Positions 46,954 through 59,244 of a DNA stretch of 64,000 bases are shown here, one piece after another. The first letter of the stretch is position 1. Every line of letters starts with the position of its first letter. Made by a program: the position numbers and the translations under genes. The notes beneath the pieces are model-generated. The model was given only the letters and a program-made list of their open reading frames with translations, did no database searches and was not told where the DNA came from. The DNA is taken from contig NC_088302.1 of the NCBI RefSeq assembly GCF_032854445.1, positions 20,143,338-20,207,337 of the forward strand, in the 5' to 3' direction. Source of the stretch: Liolophura sinensis. Lineage: Eukaryota; Mollusca; Polyplacophora; Chitonida; Chitonidae.

Positions 46954-47590
46954 TACGGAATTTTTTGGCCGTTTTCACTGGTGATATATCGAAGCACTTC
47001 TAGGCATTTTAACCCTGTTAGATGATATATAGATCTTGGTGTTTCCTCCGCTCAGGAAATCGGCATGGAAGCCACAAGACTGTTTAAACAACTGACAGAG
47101 TATGAGAGGTTGTCAATGTCTCATGAGCTTATGCAAAACTGACCCTTTAACACGATAATGACCCACGTAGAAAAAAAACATCAAAACATGAAAAAAAAAA
47201 ACTATGGCAAACAAATGTCGGCAATAGCCAACAGAAATCAATGTCAGTTTTACAGATTAATCCATTTATCTGTTGACTTTTGATCAAAATCATTCCGATC
47301 TTGTTAGTTTTGCCGAGTGACACATATTCCTACGGTCCGAGGAACTTTGCACGATCACTTAACGCCATTCCTCTAGTTGACTCGGGTGGCCAAACCCATA
47401 TTATCACACCTATTGGTTTAACACAATATATTAAGCAGACCTCTCCCTTCCTTGCAATCAGGCTACTCCTTTCTTGCCTCAATAACTGAGGCGCCCAGTT
47501 CTCTTCTTTTCCCCATGTTTGCCATTTTGTTTTCCACCCTGTACTGTTTGAGCGAGGAAGCCGTGTGTTAGCCACCCCAACTCCCCAACA

Positions 47591-47607
47591 CCCCCCCCCC
47601 CCCCCCC
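47591..47607. repeat. C homopolymer, 17 bases
   Basis: A run of seventeen C is preceded by CCCCAACA. Confidence 0.9.
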
Positions 47608-50600
47608 TTTTACTTCAGCCTAATTACTTGGGCTGTTTGATAGGCAACGCAAATACACTCAACAAAGCCACAAGTGTGTCCCACGAAGGGTCGGACCTTG
47701 AAATCATCAACAATCTGCAATAATGTCTATGACTTCTTTGAAATCCAGAGCGCCGTGATTGTTGATAATATATCCATATACGTATGCGATTATGGAGTCT
47801 GCTTCCGAAACATCACGATCGAATTGATTTCTGATATTTATGGTAAAAAACCTGCGACATATTCCTCACCGCCAGGCGCCATATGCCTGCCCCTGTCGGT
47901 TTGCTTAGCGTAGGGCGATGGCTGTCGAATCGTATTTATATGTTTTATAATTCGGACTGGGACATGTGTGAACCGTTCTATATCCGTTTCATCTACATGT
48001 AGTTTACTACATACAGGTGTAATGCAAATATTCACACCTTCGGCTAGCTTCACCTAACACTCTTTTAAATCAACTCGCCATTCCACGGGTTAGTTAAGGC
48101 AGAATGACTCCCTGTTAAAAGAAGGAAAACATACAAATGCTAAACACCACCTATACATCCATCGTGACCTACCCCGGCTAAAGTCCAGGGGTATTTTAAT
48201 GTTTTTAACTAGGCTTCATTTAAATAGTATTTACATAACAATAACAACGTAACGAGAAAACGCCATTACTCGCGGATTTAAACATTCTTTGTCCTGCACA
48301 GTACAACTTTTGAGCAAGCTGGATTCAAATGACCCATTGGATAACTGATCCAAGTTTTAGAGGCTGAACATTGTATAAGGTCAGGAGCAAATAGATAACA
48401 AGTGTTAGTTATCTGTGAATGAAACTGTAAAGTGTTATTCACCATCGTATTCTGACCAAAGGCAATATTATGAAAGATATTTTAGGAGATTGCATAATAT
48501 GCCAAGACCTGTGTTAAACCGAAAGTAAGCACGAAAACTGATAATGATGAAGTGTACACCTTATTTTTAGCCCCAAGGTAAAGATGCGTTCATTCAGATT
48601 AAACTCTACACGAAACGTTAATTTGGTGGTAAATCAGTTGCTAAGTTGCAACAGTCCTAACTCAACACAACAGCCTATCCGACCAATCCTTAGAGCGTGA
48701 TCAACACTGTTCGATCTCTCTGGCAAATGCAAATAGATATATATTCCTGTTTTTGTTCTGACTTTTTGCACCGAATACCTCAGCTTAACGGAGTTAATCC
48801 GTTAATCCAAATGAAGCAAAAAAAAAGAAAGAACAGGCAAAAGTGGAGGTAATTTTCACCCAAATCCCCGTGCTGTATTTAGCAGGGAGCTTTGTTAGCC
48901 GCTATCCAATTAATTGCACTTTCTGGTTGCTCAGAACGGGCATTTCCGATTTTCTGAAAGCCTTTTCCGCTCGCTTCGATTTTTTCAGACTCTAAATGTA
49001 TCCGTGGAGTGTATATTGTAAAGTTAATGCTGTTGTCTCTGGTCCGCCTCTAAACAGCTGAGTATGTATTTTCGATATATACATTTCTCAAAGGCTTCCA
49101 AAGGAGGCATTACTTTTTTTCTCCCCTTGTTTACCGGTGGCCAATGTTGTTCTTCGTGAGCTTCTCCTGCTCGCGTTTACTTGATCAACTGATTTGGAGC
49201 TAATGGCCCAGTCTCTAACAATTCTCATCAAATCCGGGAGACATGTCTAAACATGGATATGGAGATGAGGCCACGACATCGCTAGACCATCACTAAAACT
49301 TGCCACATCTCAGCAAAAAAAAAAAGTAAATAATAAGCCGTGTAAAGTATTCGATTTGCTCATTAAAGCACTAAAGAACATGCGTTCGCAAATTTATTTT
49401 TTTTTTCGATCCAATATATCAAAAATAAGCCAAACTAGCACATGGGGCTGTGTACGTATATATGTTTAACGCTATAGGAAGTTAACATTTTATGGATTTG
49501 CGTGCAAGTTATAACAATAAATGATTTCCCCTCTTGTGGCGGCTCGCTCATGGCTGAGAGGGTTTTTGTGAAAGCATATACATCGAGCATATATCAGCAA
49601 TATTTTTTCTAATGGTTTGATAAGTTGAATAAACCGTTGCTTTTTCTTTCGTTTTTTTTTCCGTTTCGGTTTTTTTTTTACTTCTTACACTCCTGAATTT
49701 TATTTTTCCATGTCGATCTTCATTCTTTATTGTCCTTATACAAATCGCTTTGTCTGTGATCATGGGCCGTCTGTTCCTCAGTCAATCTACTCGGATCAGG
49801 GATAAAGACCAGACCATCCAGTCCTGCACACGGGGATTACGCTGACAAGTAGAGCAACAGAAGCAACCCTAAGACCTCGCCTTATCCCGGGTTCCGCTAG
49901 AGGACGAACAACTTCCTTCTTCCTACATTAGATTCCAAGTGTGAAATAACGTGATATTTCTTCAATACCAATCACTCGCCGTGTGTACTTGATGGATCCA
50001 GGGCCCAGAATCACCCCATTGTCCAAACCTACCTTTGATGTTGAGATTTGCCAATCTCCCCGCTGGTCGCACGTGAGCGGTCTTACTCAACCCGAATGAC
50101 TGGGTTAATCTGGCTGGGTTTTCCTTGACGCTGCGCAATTTGTGCGTGGCTTCTACGGAAGTTCCCATGCTGTACAGCGGGCATGTATTTTCTGCGTGTA
50201 ATCTGTCAGTTTAGCAATGTCAAAGTCGTGGATTTCTCGGTCAACCATATATGCTGTGGAGAATCAGGGAGAAACCTGACGGCGTATTTTGGGGTGAATC
50301 AGAAAAAAGAATGCTGGGACAAAGTCACTATAGAAGATGTCGGCCGGATGGGTTGAAGTAGACACGTGGTGGCTGATGAAATAGCCGACTATACCCCTCC
50401 CCACTCCCACATTCATTTACCTGGCTATGAACTACCACGTATATGTTATGACCAAGGACTGAGTAGGGATCATGTGAAACGAATGTTTGATTAGCCACGA
50501 GGGTGTCAAACACCGCAGGTCCCGAGATACATTTCTCGCGAGTTGCGTTCCCATCAGGTATTCAGCTTTGTAGGTTGCGTGGCTTGACTTTGAGAATTTC

Positions 50601-52391
50601 TGCGCGCACGACATTCTCGATCACCTGATTCATTGTTCTCTTCTGTCGATTATTCAACAATTAGCGAGGGTCGTTTGTTTACAAGGTTAGGAGACGTATA
50701 ACCGTTGTTGGTCGGTCTCGATGAAGTCAAAGACTCTGGTCTCTGGTATACAAATCGCTGATTTGGGCACGCACGTTTGCCACTTCGTCTTACGGCAAAC
50801 AGGTGGATTTACATTCAGACAATAAGGACAACTTTCCCAGCGATAGGCAAAGTCTTTGGTCAGAGTATGGTTTAATTCTATTTATTTTCTCTATTTACTG
50901 TTGCTCCTTGGTCTTGTAGTGGCTAATCAAAGGTCACCTTTTGACCTCATTACAGGACAACTGGATCGCAGACATCACGTGCTTTTTTCCCAGATTCCAC
51001 GCGCACCTTTCAAGAAATTGCAACACAGCGACTTCACCTCACCAAATGACCTCAAATATAATTCTTCCTTTCTGACCAGATAAGGTTTAACGCCATTGTG
51101 CTCCTACATGTACATCATCGACATAACACTGGCGTTTGTCCCTCATACAACCCTTCTCTGTCACCTTCTCCCAAACGGCTGTAGAGTTAATACCAGTCAC
51201 AATGCCTCAATATTCGACGTCTGACCCGTTAAGGCTTAACGCTTTACCTGATTATACCGGCTGAGGTGACATGAGACTTCTTGAACTAAGTGACACCTTT
51301 CGGAAGCCGGTCGCTCCTCCGCCTTGAACATTAACAGTATGGCCTGAAGCTTACCCTGTCTCCAGTCCCCGTTTAACCTCGCTTCGCAGTTACACAAACT
51401 TTACATCAAAAACCCTCCTAACACAGCACAGTATACCTTTATATGACGCCTATCAATTCACACAACTTTATTTTAAATGCACGTTTTGAAGAAAACTAGG
51501 AAAAGAAAAGAAAAGGTCGAAAGCAGTCCTGTCTAGGACTAGCTGTTCAACAGCATCTTGTGGGATTAATACCAGTGTTTGGGACCGACATATAAATATA
51601 CCGTCACAGTATAATGATTTAACTCCTTAACTTATACTACACGTGCAAAAAAGTAGAAAACATTCGAAAATTATACAGTGAATTGTAGTAAAAATATGAA
51701 GGTAAATCTGTAATATCCATAGTTTATATGCCACTGTCTTATTTTATCAAGACAATAATATTTTGTGGCAATCCACGTGTTGAAACCTCTGAAGAAGGCT
51801 TACACTGATACTTCCTGTGCTAAGACTCTTACGGTTGTCATGGAATAAACCTACTCGATCTGTGAGGCTCTGTGTTTAGGCCAGTATCTGACAAGGATGC
51901 ATTCAGTATTAAAGATTCAGTATTAAAGATGGTTCAAACTTTTCAACAGTAGCTAAGATTTGTATCGATGTTAGAAAAGACCTGATTTAAACCTAATGAT
52001 ACTTACAATAGTGTAGGTACAGTAGCTCAGAGTACACAAAAGATGTCTTTTAGTAAAGAGGGGCTACATCATTCAAAAGCAACATATATTTGCATCAAAG
52101 ACTCGAATGCTATGTCATCGAATATCTGATTTAACCATAACGGAATGTAATCAGCTGTGTCGATATTGGAGGTCACAGTTTACAAGTATGCCAGATTGAA
52201 AATCATTGTTGTAAACTGTTATGACCTCTTTTGATACCGTACAGAGTACCCTCAGAGGCAATTCTACATTAACCAGTCAGTCAGCAAAGTTGTACTCAAG
52301 CTCATTATTTTTCACTGTGACGTTGCAATTGTTGTGTAATCGCTACTTTCTCTGTGACGCTCTGCCCCTCGCAACTCCAAAGTATATATAA

Positions 52392-52545
52392 GTTAATATA
52401 AAAGACCACAGCATGGAGAGCAAGAGTGTAATAGTTGCTAAATGGTCACACGTAACCGATGAAATCTGTTCTCTTGTCAGTTTACCTAAGTTAGGCTTTC
52501 TAACTATTTATATAAATACTTAATAAGTTGCAACTTATCTGGGCA
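52392..52545 (+). repeat. Dispersed repeat family A, copy 8
   Basis: It begins AAGTTAATATAAAAGACCAC and AGCATGGAGAGCAAGAG, with part of the usual next block deleted. It continues GTGTAATAGTTGCTAAATGG, TCACACGTAACCGATGAAAT and CTCTTGTCAGTTTACC, then TTATATAAATACTTAATAAG. Confidence 0.65.
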
Positions 52546-55158
52546 TATCACTGTGCCCGAGTATCACAGGGAATATATCATCATTTCCAAACTATCACAA
52601 TCAATGCATGCGTCAGTTGAACTCATTTCTCGTCCTCTCTCGCATCACGTGTGATTTTTAGTTCATCGTATGTATTGTTCCCAAGCAATGACAACATCAG
52701 TGGCTTTTGTCTGAAACCACCGTTGCTTTGTTTTGATTTTCTTGTCTATTGTTTTGTTTTGTTTTTTGTCGCTGAATTGTGTGAAGTAAACATTCCTGTA
52801 GCTCACTGGAACCCTGTTCTATAATTCTGAACCGAAAGCGGGTGCCCATTCACACCTCTCTCTGGGGTCCCTCGCTTGTTACGCATCTGCGGAGGAAAGT
52901 AGTGCGTTTGTTTGACCACGGTTGGACATAGCATTGCAATGCTGTCCCGATGACTTTCAGCACCCATGTAAATCCGACACCATTCCTTCTTGAGACACTG
53001 ATGATCTTGAGAGGATTCCGGAGGAAGATCCTCCAAACATACCCGCAAACGATGTCGAAGACAGGTGAATGTATTGAGTCACTGACTTGACTCACAAGTG
53101 TTGACTCCAACAATTCAGGCGCCACTTTCAGCGGACATTTTTGTAGGCCATCAGTAGTTGGGCAGTGAGAAAAAGTCCCAGACGACTGTTCGAAAAACCA
53201 AAACACATCGTTTTGTTTATTTACTCCACGAAATGGGCTTTACCCTGACCTTTAAAATGTTGTTCCACACGCACGTGCGTCTTGAGCAAGCGCTTTAGCT
53301 ACAGTTGCAAGGAATGAAGGGATTTTTTAAACATATTTAACTTTGAAATGCCTCCGAAAAATTGACAAGGTTCAACTTACCATTGATAGACAATGTTAAG
53401 TTAAAACTGGATTTCTGCATTCCAGTTTTTCTCCTTTGAACTTATGAACTTCTGGTGGCACATGTGTTCTAATTCACTTTGGAAATAATAAAAGTCATTG
53501 ATAAAAAACAGCCCTTTATTAAACAAAATGCGAGCAACCTGCTTTCATGGCTCCAAAGGTCACAGCTTGTGATATCTGGAATATAATCATTCTGTCTTAG
53601 CGATTTGATTATACAATGTACATAGCGATTTATACGGATTTTGTATGGTTTAAATTTTTTATGTTTAATTAGTTTGTAATTATATTTATTTTGAGTTACG
53701 TTTTATTTAGTAGTTTTGGTCTTTGGTCCACTGCGCTGCCATACACATTTCACTTATATCAAAAGAAAGAGACTTGAGGATTTCTCCGCAAATTGCCATT
53801 TGCCTGCCTCCTTGGTCGGGAATATTGGTCTGAATGGAGCCTGTCTGGGGAGTCCAATACCAAACAGTTGGATGAGCACATAACTATCACCTGGATCAAC
53901 AAAGAGCATATGTTTGCACCCCATAATGGAACACCTCAAAATGGCGTCCAAATTTCTCCCGTACGTTTTCCGCTTATTTACAATCCTTACATACATGTGC
54001 GTTACAAAATAACTTGGACAGAGAAACGCCACAGAGATGAAAGCGATAAGAAAACAGAAAAGGGATTGCATGGAGACAAACCCAGCTACAGTACGGTTCC
54101 TCGCTGTTATCTTCTAAATGGCATTATCGAGTGATTCTCTTTTGTTAGTATTACATAACTTCGTTTCTGAGTGCTTGCGTGTAGAAAGTGTACCATCGAG
54201 CCATTTGCGCAGACCGTTACAGCATTAACAGATCCCAGTGCGTACCAATAAAGGTCAAAAGATTCACATCGGTCCCAGAACTGTTCCCATGCTGCATATA
54301 TTGAATACTCGTGCGCCAACACTCCAACACATCGTCGGTGTGAACAAGCCAATAACCCAGTCCTGCCCCCGGAATCTGCGATCTGAGGTCGGGCCAAGTG
54401 TTTATCGAAAGAATTCATTTCTCGTTTCTATGTGATATAGAAAAAGGATTTAATTCGATTACTGTGGTATTTCTTCAATCCATCTTTGTAGGCACGTGTT
54501 TGGTCAAGTGTTGAGTGTCAGGTCAAGAAAAAAGGCCCTATCTCGATTGCTTAAGGTTGCGATTTGCCGACTGGGTTATGGATCCATGGTAATTTATTGT
54601 TAATGGCAAACACATCTCGGTTAGCGGGTAATTGAGCCAGGGAACGCTTTCCTGTGTGTTGAAGTAAAGAAGACTTTTCATTTGCCAGGCAGAACAAGAT
54701 CAATGTTAGTGCGGCTAAACATAAGGTTTGTTGTCAGCAAACCTGCTGGCGGATTAACAGGCCGTGGAGTGAGAAAAACGCGCGACACCTGAGTCTGGGA
54801 GCAATTCCCTCTCCTCCCCTCCAAACACATAAAGCCGATCTTGCTCCGCGCTTCTGAAACATCACGTAATTTACCCGTGTGTCATTCGGCACGTTCGCGC
54901 AAAAGAAACAAATACGTGTGTAGAATCAAAGAGATAAAATTAGACGCAGAAGAAAACATTGTCATCAAAATGGCTTTAAAAAGTCGTATGTATCCCGAGC
55001 CTGAAACTTTTTTTCTTCTAAAGCGTAGCATTTTCAAAGTTGTCTGATAACCTTAGGCCCAAATACGGCGAATACCGTGAATCACCTCACTAAGCTGAGC
55101 GATGTAATGGTTAGCTTACAGACGTCGTCTTTGGGACAGGTTTTTCCTAATGGTCTTC

Positions 55159-55235
55159 CCTGGAGACAAGAGCTTTCCCTTAGGGCCTGGAGACAAAAGC
55201 CTTTCCTTAGCGCCTGGAGACAAGGGCTTCTTTCC
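55159..55235 (+). repeat. 27-bp tandem repeat, 2.8 copies
   Basis: Units start at 55159, 55186 and 55213, each beginning CCTGGAGACAA and continuing with a CTTTCCCTTAGGG-like half. It is unrelated in sequence to the 27-bp array at 45.5 kb. Confidence 0.9.
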
Positions 55236-55629
55236 ACTTGAAATTCATTTTAACGCGTTATCTTTTGTATGCGAATGAATTGTTGCATTACTTCAGACTC
55301 AGCACGTTGAACTGCCAGTGCTGGCAATTCGACTTTTGTTGCATTTCAGAAAGTTAGGTTTAAAAACACAGGTGGTTCGATGCAAAGCGTAGCTCAAGTC
55401 ACCATATATCATAATTTGCATAGTGTGACAATCAGTATATCTAATGTTTAACCTTTATTCTTCCAAATAAAATTCAATATCTCTTCTCTTTACATTTAAG
55501 ATGGGTGTTACTTTCTTCGTATAGTAATATAACAAAGGGCCTGCATACGGGGGTGTACAAATATCGTTTTTGTAGCATATGTTAAATCCTGTGTGTTAAG
55601 TGACAATTTCATTCAACGTCACAAGCATG

Positions 55630-55775
55630 AATCCGTCTTACTTTCATACTTTATATACTTTCTTATCTCTTGCTGTTTGTGTTAAACTTTGTTTTGGGAA
55701 TTCGCCTTGAGATTATTGACCCGGAACGTCCATTTTGGTTGACGACTGATATACGAATGTCTGTTTTTGAAGCCT
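55630..55775 (+). repeat. Dispersed repeat family B, copy 7
   Basis: It has TTTCATACTTTATATACTTT, TGTTTGTGTTAAACTTTG, TTTTGGGAATTCGCCTTGAG, ATTATTGACCCGGAACGTCC and GATATACGAATGTCTG. The opening block of the family (GATTTGAATACTGATTTC) is missing, so it is 5'-truncated. Confidence 0.7.
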
Positions 55776-57904
55776 CAGTCTTTACGAGTGCAGAATATGA
55801 GGCTTTCATGTGGCATACCTTTGGTAGCATGTGGACGTATCGAAGCAGGATACAAGTCAAAACCACAACATTGCTCAGTTAATATGATGGAGCGAAAATA
55901 CTACAAGCGCGTCCAGTGGACACAGGGCCGTTACGCTTAGATAAATGTTGGCAAGGCTGAAAACATGTCGATAATGTTTTACTTAAAAGGCATATAAGGA
56001 TCATTTTGGTAGATTTTGTAACTTGCTTGTCAGCAGAAAAAGCAGTTGTACGAAATGGGTACAAAATTGATCAAACAGATGCAGCCAAAAAAAAAAGCAA
56101 AAACAATTCCGAGCTATAGCTATTCCTGACAGTTGGTGTGCGAAAGAATGTGATCAGCTATCAAATACGATAAATCAGTAGAGTTAACCTCCACGTATTT
56201 CTGTCTCAGGCAAAACAAATATCGAAGTTATAGGAAATGCAAACAATACAAATCGAAGGGGTATGTGACTTTGAATATCTCAGAAACAAATCGAAGTATA
56301 GATTAAGTATAGGTTGAGTGCTGATTCAGCGTGTAGTTAGCTGAAGGAAAAAATAGCTTATCCCACAACAGTTCAATGAGGTTTGTAGCCATATGGGCAA
56401 AACACAGCTGACGTGGGGATTGAGCTTTTAATTCAATTCTGTCAGCAGATTTTCATTTAAATACGAGACAGCCAGAGCAAATACAATCTGTAGAGGACAC
56501 TGTGTATGGGTGTCTCAGGACCGTGTTATTAAACCATTTCAGTTTCCATTAGCTATAGCCTTAATCGTTAGGTGTTTTCAGTTTATACACCTGCATTCAC
56601 CTTACATTCTATGAATGCATTGTCTACAGTGGATAGGAAAGAGTAATGCGAATCATGCATAAAAAGTACAACTTCTTAACTTCTGTTGACTTTTGCTACG
56701 AATGCATTATTTGTGAGGTGCACACGAGGCTACTCTGCCGTTCTTCCAAAACAACATTAGGTTTTTCCAGTCCTTTTCTGACTGTGTATATGATTTTGTT
56801 CAGTGGTGAGTTTAGCCCAATATTATCATTTTGTTAATATACTCTCTTGAAAAGACTGCATCGAAAGTGAGGCATTCTATTTACTGTGGAAATTGGATTG
56901 TGCCTTTGAGTGGTCGGTTTGTGACCGACCTTTATAGGTTTTAGATTCAGCTGGCAAATCCAACTGTAGAAAGGGTGCTAAGAAGATAACAGTACACACA
57001 TCAGTTCATGAACAGAAATCCTCAACTATTATCGTAGAACAGACATAAAACGTAACATTAGACCTGTCCGTAGTGAGAAAGTGGTTTTAAACGGCCTCAG
57101 GTAAACACATGTACCGTCACTGACATAATACTCCAAACTGAATTTCATGGTATACTTTTATAGCATCCACGTCGATCATAAGCATAAAGAGCCGTTTTTA
57201 GTTTCTTTAATCCCGGTAACTATCTTAGCAAGTGAAATAACAAAGTCACAGTTCAAAGCCGTCTCCCTGTAAAACAATATTCAAATTCAAATGCCCAAAG
57301 ACCAGTTTCATCAATAAAACTAGTCTCACAAGGTCTGAAATATGGTAGGTACAATAAAATAGAGTAAAATAGAGTAACGGCTCAAAGCTCAGTCAAATTC
57401 GATGCAAAGACAACCCAAGAGAGCATTTGGGTCCTAATTCCAATAAAACCAGTGTTCCAGTAAGGTTTTACAAGTGGAACTAATCAAAACGAAAACCCTT
57501 TTTCGGTAGTGTTCACGGCTAACTATAGGAGACGTCCGTTTGTGTGACACGTCCATGTCCAAAACCGTCTCCAAACACACGTGGTCAACTGTCCACTTTC
57601 CCAGCCTCGTTCTGATTCAGGTGTCATGTGAGAGATTACCAGATTGTCAAAAACCTCAGTGTTGAATGCAAAGATCAATATCAAATGTCTGTCAGTCAAG
57701 GGCACTCTGATTTCATTTGCAACAAGTGTTAAGACGACTCACTACGTAGATTGCCCAGCTCTGGGGTAACCTGACAGCGTTGCCAGAAACTCTGCATTAA
57801 GCAGCCTTGCAGTTCTTTTGTCATTAACATGCAAAGCTTAGTTTTAGACAGAGGATACTTTGACTTCATCAAAAAGACTAGAAAACTTTATATGCATGGA
57901 CGAT

Positions 57905-57932
57905 CCCCCCCCCCCCCACACACACACACACA
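57905..57932. repeat. C13 run followed by a CA dinucleotide repeat
   Basis: Thirteen C are followed by about seven CA units. Confidence 0.9.
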
Positions 57933-58789
57933 CTTGTGCATCATACATCTCGAATACCAAGGTAACAGGATACTCTTCACACCTGCTTCATGAATCTGCC
58001 GTTGCATCAAGAGAAGAGACATATATCCGGCGAATTTCTTAACCAAACTAATCAAGCGATGGGTAAATTGGTAGTCTGTAGCTGAGGAATATTGACGTAG
58101 CTACCAATAAGTAAATAGTATTAAAAGAAGTACAGACATTTCTAGACAATCTGTTGTATCTGCTTTGCACGCCTGCGTAGACACAATAGAAGGTGATTGA
58201 TATGAATGCCTTGCTGTTTTATTATGCTTTTCAGTGAAGTATAAAATATTCGTGGCTTTCAAATGAAAAGAATTTTCAATGTGAAACGAGTGTTCGAACC
58301 TGTAGAAGATAATGTATTTTCTAAAGTATATATTTATGTATTTTTAATGAGGTTCACCGCCCTTTTCAGCCTTCACCCATATTTGGATAGTAACTCACTT
58401 CATTGTTATTGGTGGAAACAAAGCGATTTGCAACATACTCCGTGTGTAGGACGTTAAGAACGTTGTGATATGCTTATTTCTTCAGGCCTCGAGAACGGTA
58501 GAGGCGGGGGATTTTACAGATTCCCTGTACAAGATTGAAGTACAGTAATGTAAAAGACCTACATGTATGATGTACAGGCTAGATATCTGATGTACCCAGT
58601 GCAGGTGTGAGCATTCATGACAAGACCATTGCCGTACTGCACAGATCTGAATCTGTAGGACACGAAGGTCTCAGAACAATGCACGATAATGGCATTGCAC
58701 AAACTGCAAATCATAACTTTATGAAGCTACATGCCCTTCTAAACGCGCAAAGCTACGTTTGTTTACCTATTTCTGCTGAAGCCATGGCT

Positions 58790-58975
58790 CTAGGGAGCGC
58801 TTAAAGCGCTACTGTTTAAGCATTTACACGAACAGTTAGAAAAATAACCTAACACGTAAAGTGACCGGAGACCGGATTTGACTGGTTATGTGTGACCACT
58901 TGCCAACTATCACTGCTGTGATTTTAATCTCCATTCTGTAGCCTTTCTGTATTATATAAAATGCATCCCAAAGTA
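58790..58975 (-). repeat. Dispersed repeat family A, copy 9 (inverted)
   Basis: The reverse complement reads CAGCAGTGATAGTTGGCAAG, TGGTCACACATAACCAG, TCAAATCCGGTCTCCGGTCA, CTTTACGTGTTAGG, CTGTTCGTGTAAATGCTTAA and ACAGTAGC. These are the family blocks in correct order. It is the only clear minus-strand copy and lies just before exon 2 of the chitin-binding gene. Confidence 0.65.
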
Positions 58976-59022
58976 TTTTTTATTTATAGACATTATCGCT
59001 GATTTTGTGCCATCTATTTCAG

Positions 59023-59244
59023 AGTACGGACCTTGTCGTGGAGCCACTACTGCCCTGTTACCTCACCCTAAGAACTGTCACTGGTATTACAACTGCACTA
59101 TGGATCCCCTGCTTCCTGAGTGGGACTACTTCGAACGCTTCACCTCCGAGTGTCGCTACCCGCAGCTGTTTGACCCGGTCAAACTGAAGTGCTCATCTTT
59201 CCTTAACGTCAAGTGTGAAGATCTGTACGAACCCAAAGACCCCT
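59023..59244 (+). CDS. Secreted multi-domain chitin-binding (CBM14) protein, exon 2 of 3
   Basis: Exon 2 encodes residues 195-269, with the first and last codons split, and carries one complete CBM14 domain: Cys199, 213, 219, 238, 251 and 259, spacing 13-5-18-12-7, with aromatics WYY beside Cys219. The Cys3-Cys4 loop is longer than in the other domains. The exon starts after CTATTTCAG and ends at CCCT/GTGAGT, both phase 1, so it is a symmetric, shuffle-competent module. The last split codon joins exon 3 to create Cys269. Its 222 bases keep the reading frame, so skipping it would remove exactly one domain without a frameshift. Confidence 0.88.

Larger units (their letters stand above)
39581..59022 (+). 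other. Intron 1 of the chitin-binding protein gene, 19.4 kb, repeat-filled
   Basis: It begins GTAAGT and ends CTATTTCAG, in phase 1. Inside are A and B family copies, two SINEs, minisatellites of 12, 19, 20, 27 and 27 bp, and C homopolymers, listed separately. I looked for a further phase 1-1 chitin-binding exon among its open frames and saw none. Alternative exons or a nested gene cannot be excluded. A minus-strand open frame at 52806-53078 is noted as a finding. Confidence 0.75.

Noticed and set aside
39581-59022. Possible additional chitin-binding exons in intron 1
   Set aside because: No open frame in the intron shows the six-Cys pattern with phase 1 borders.
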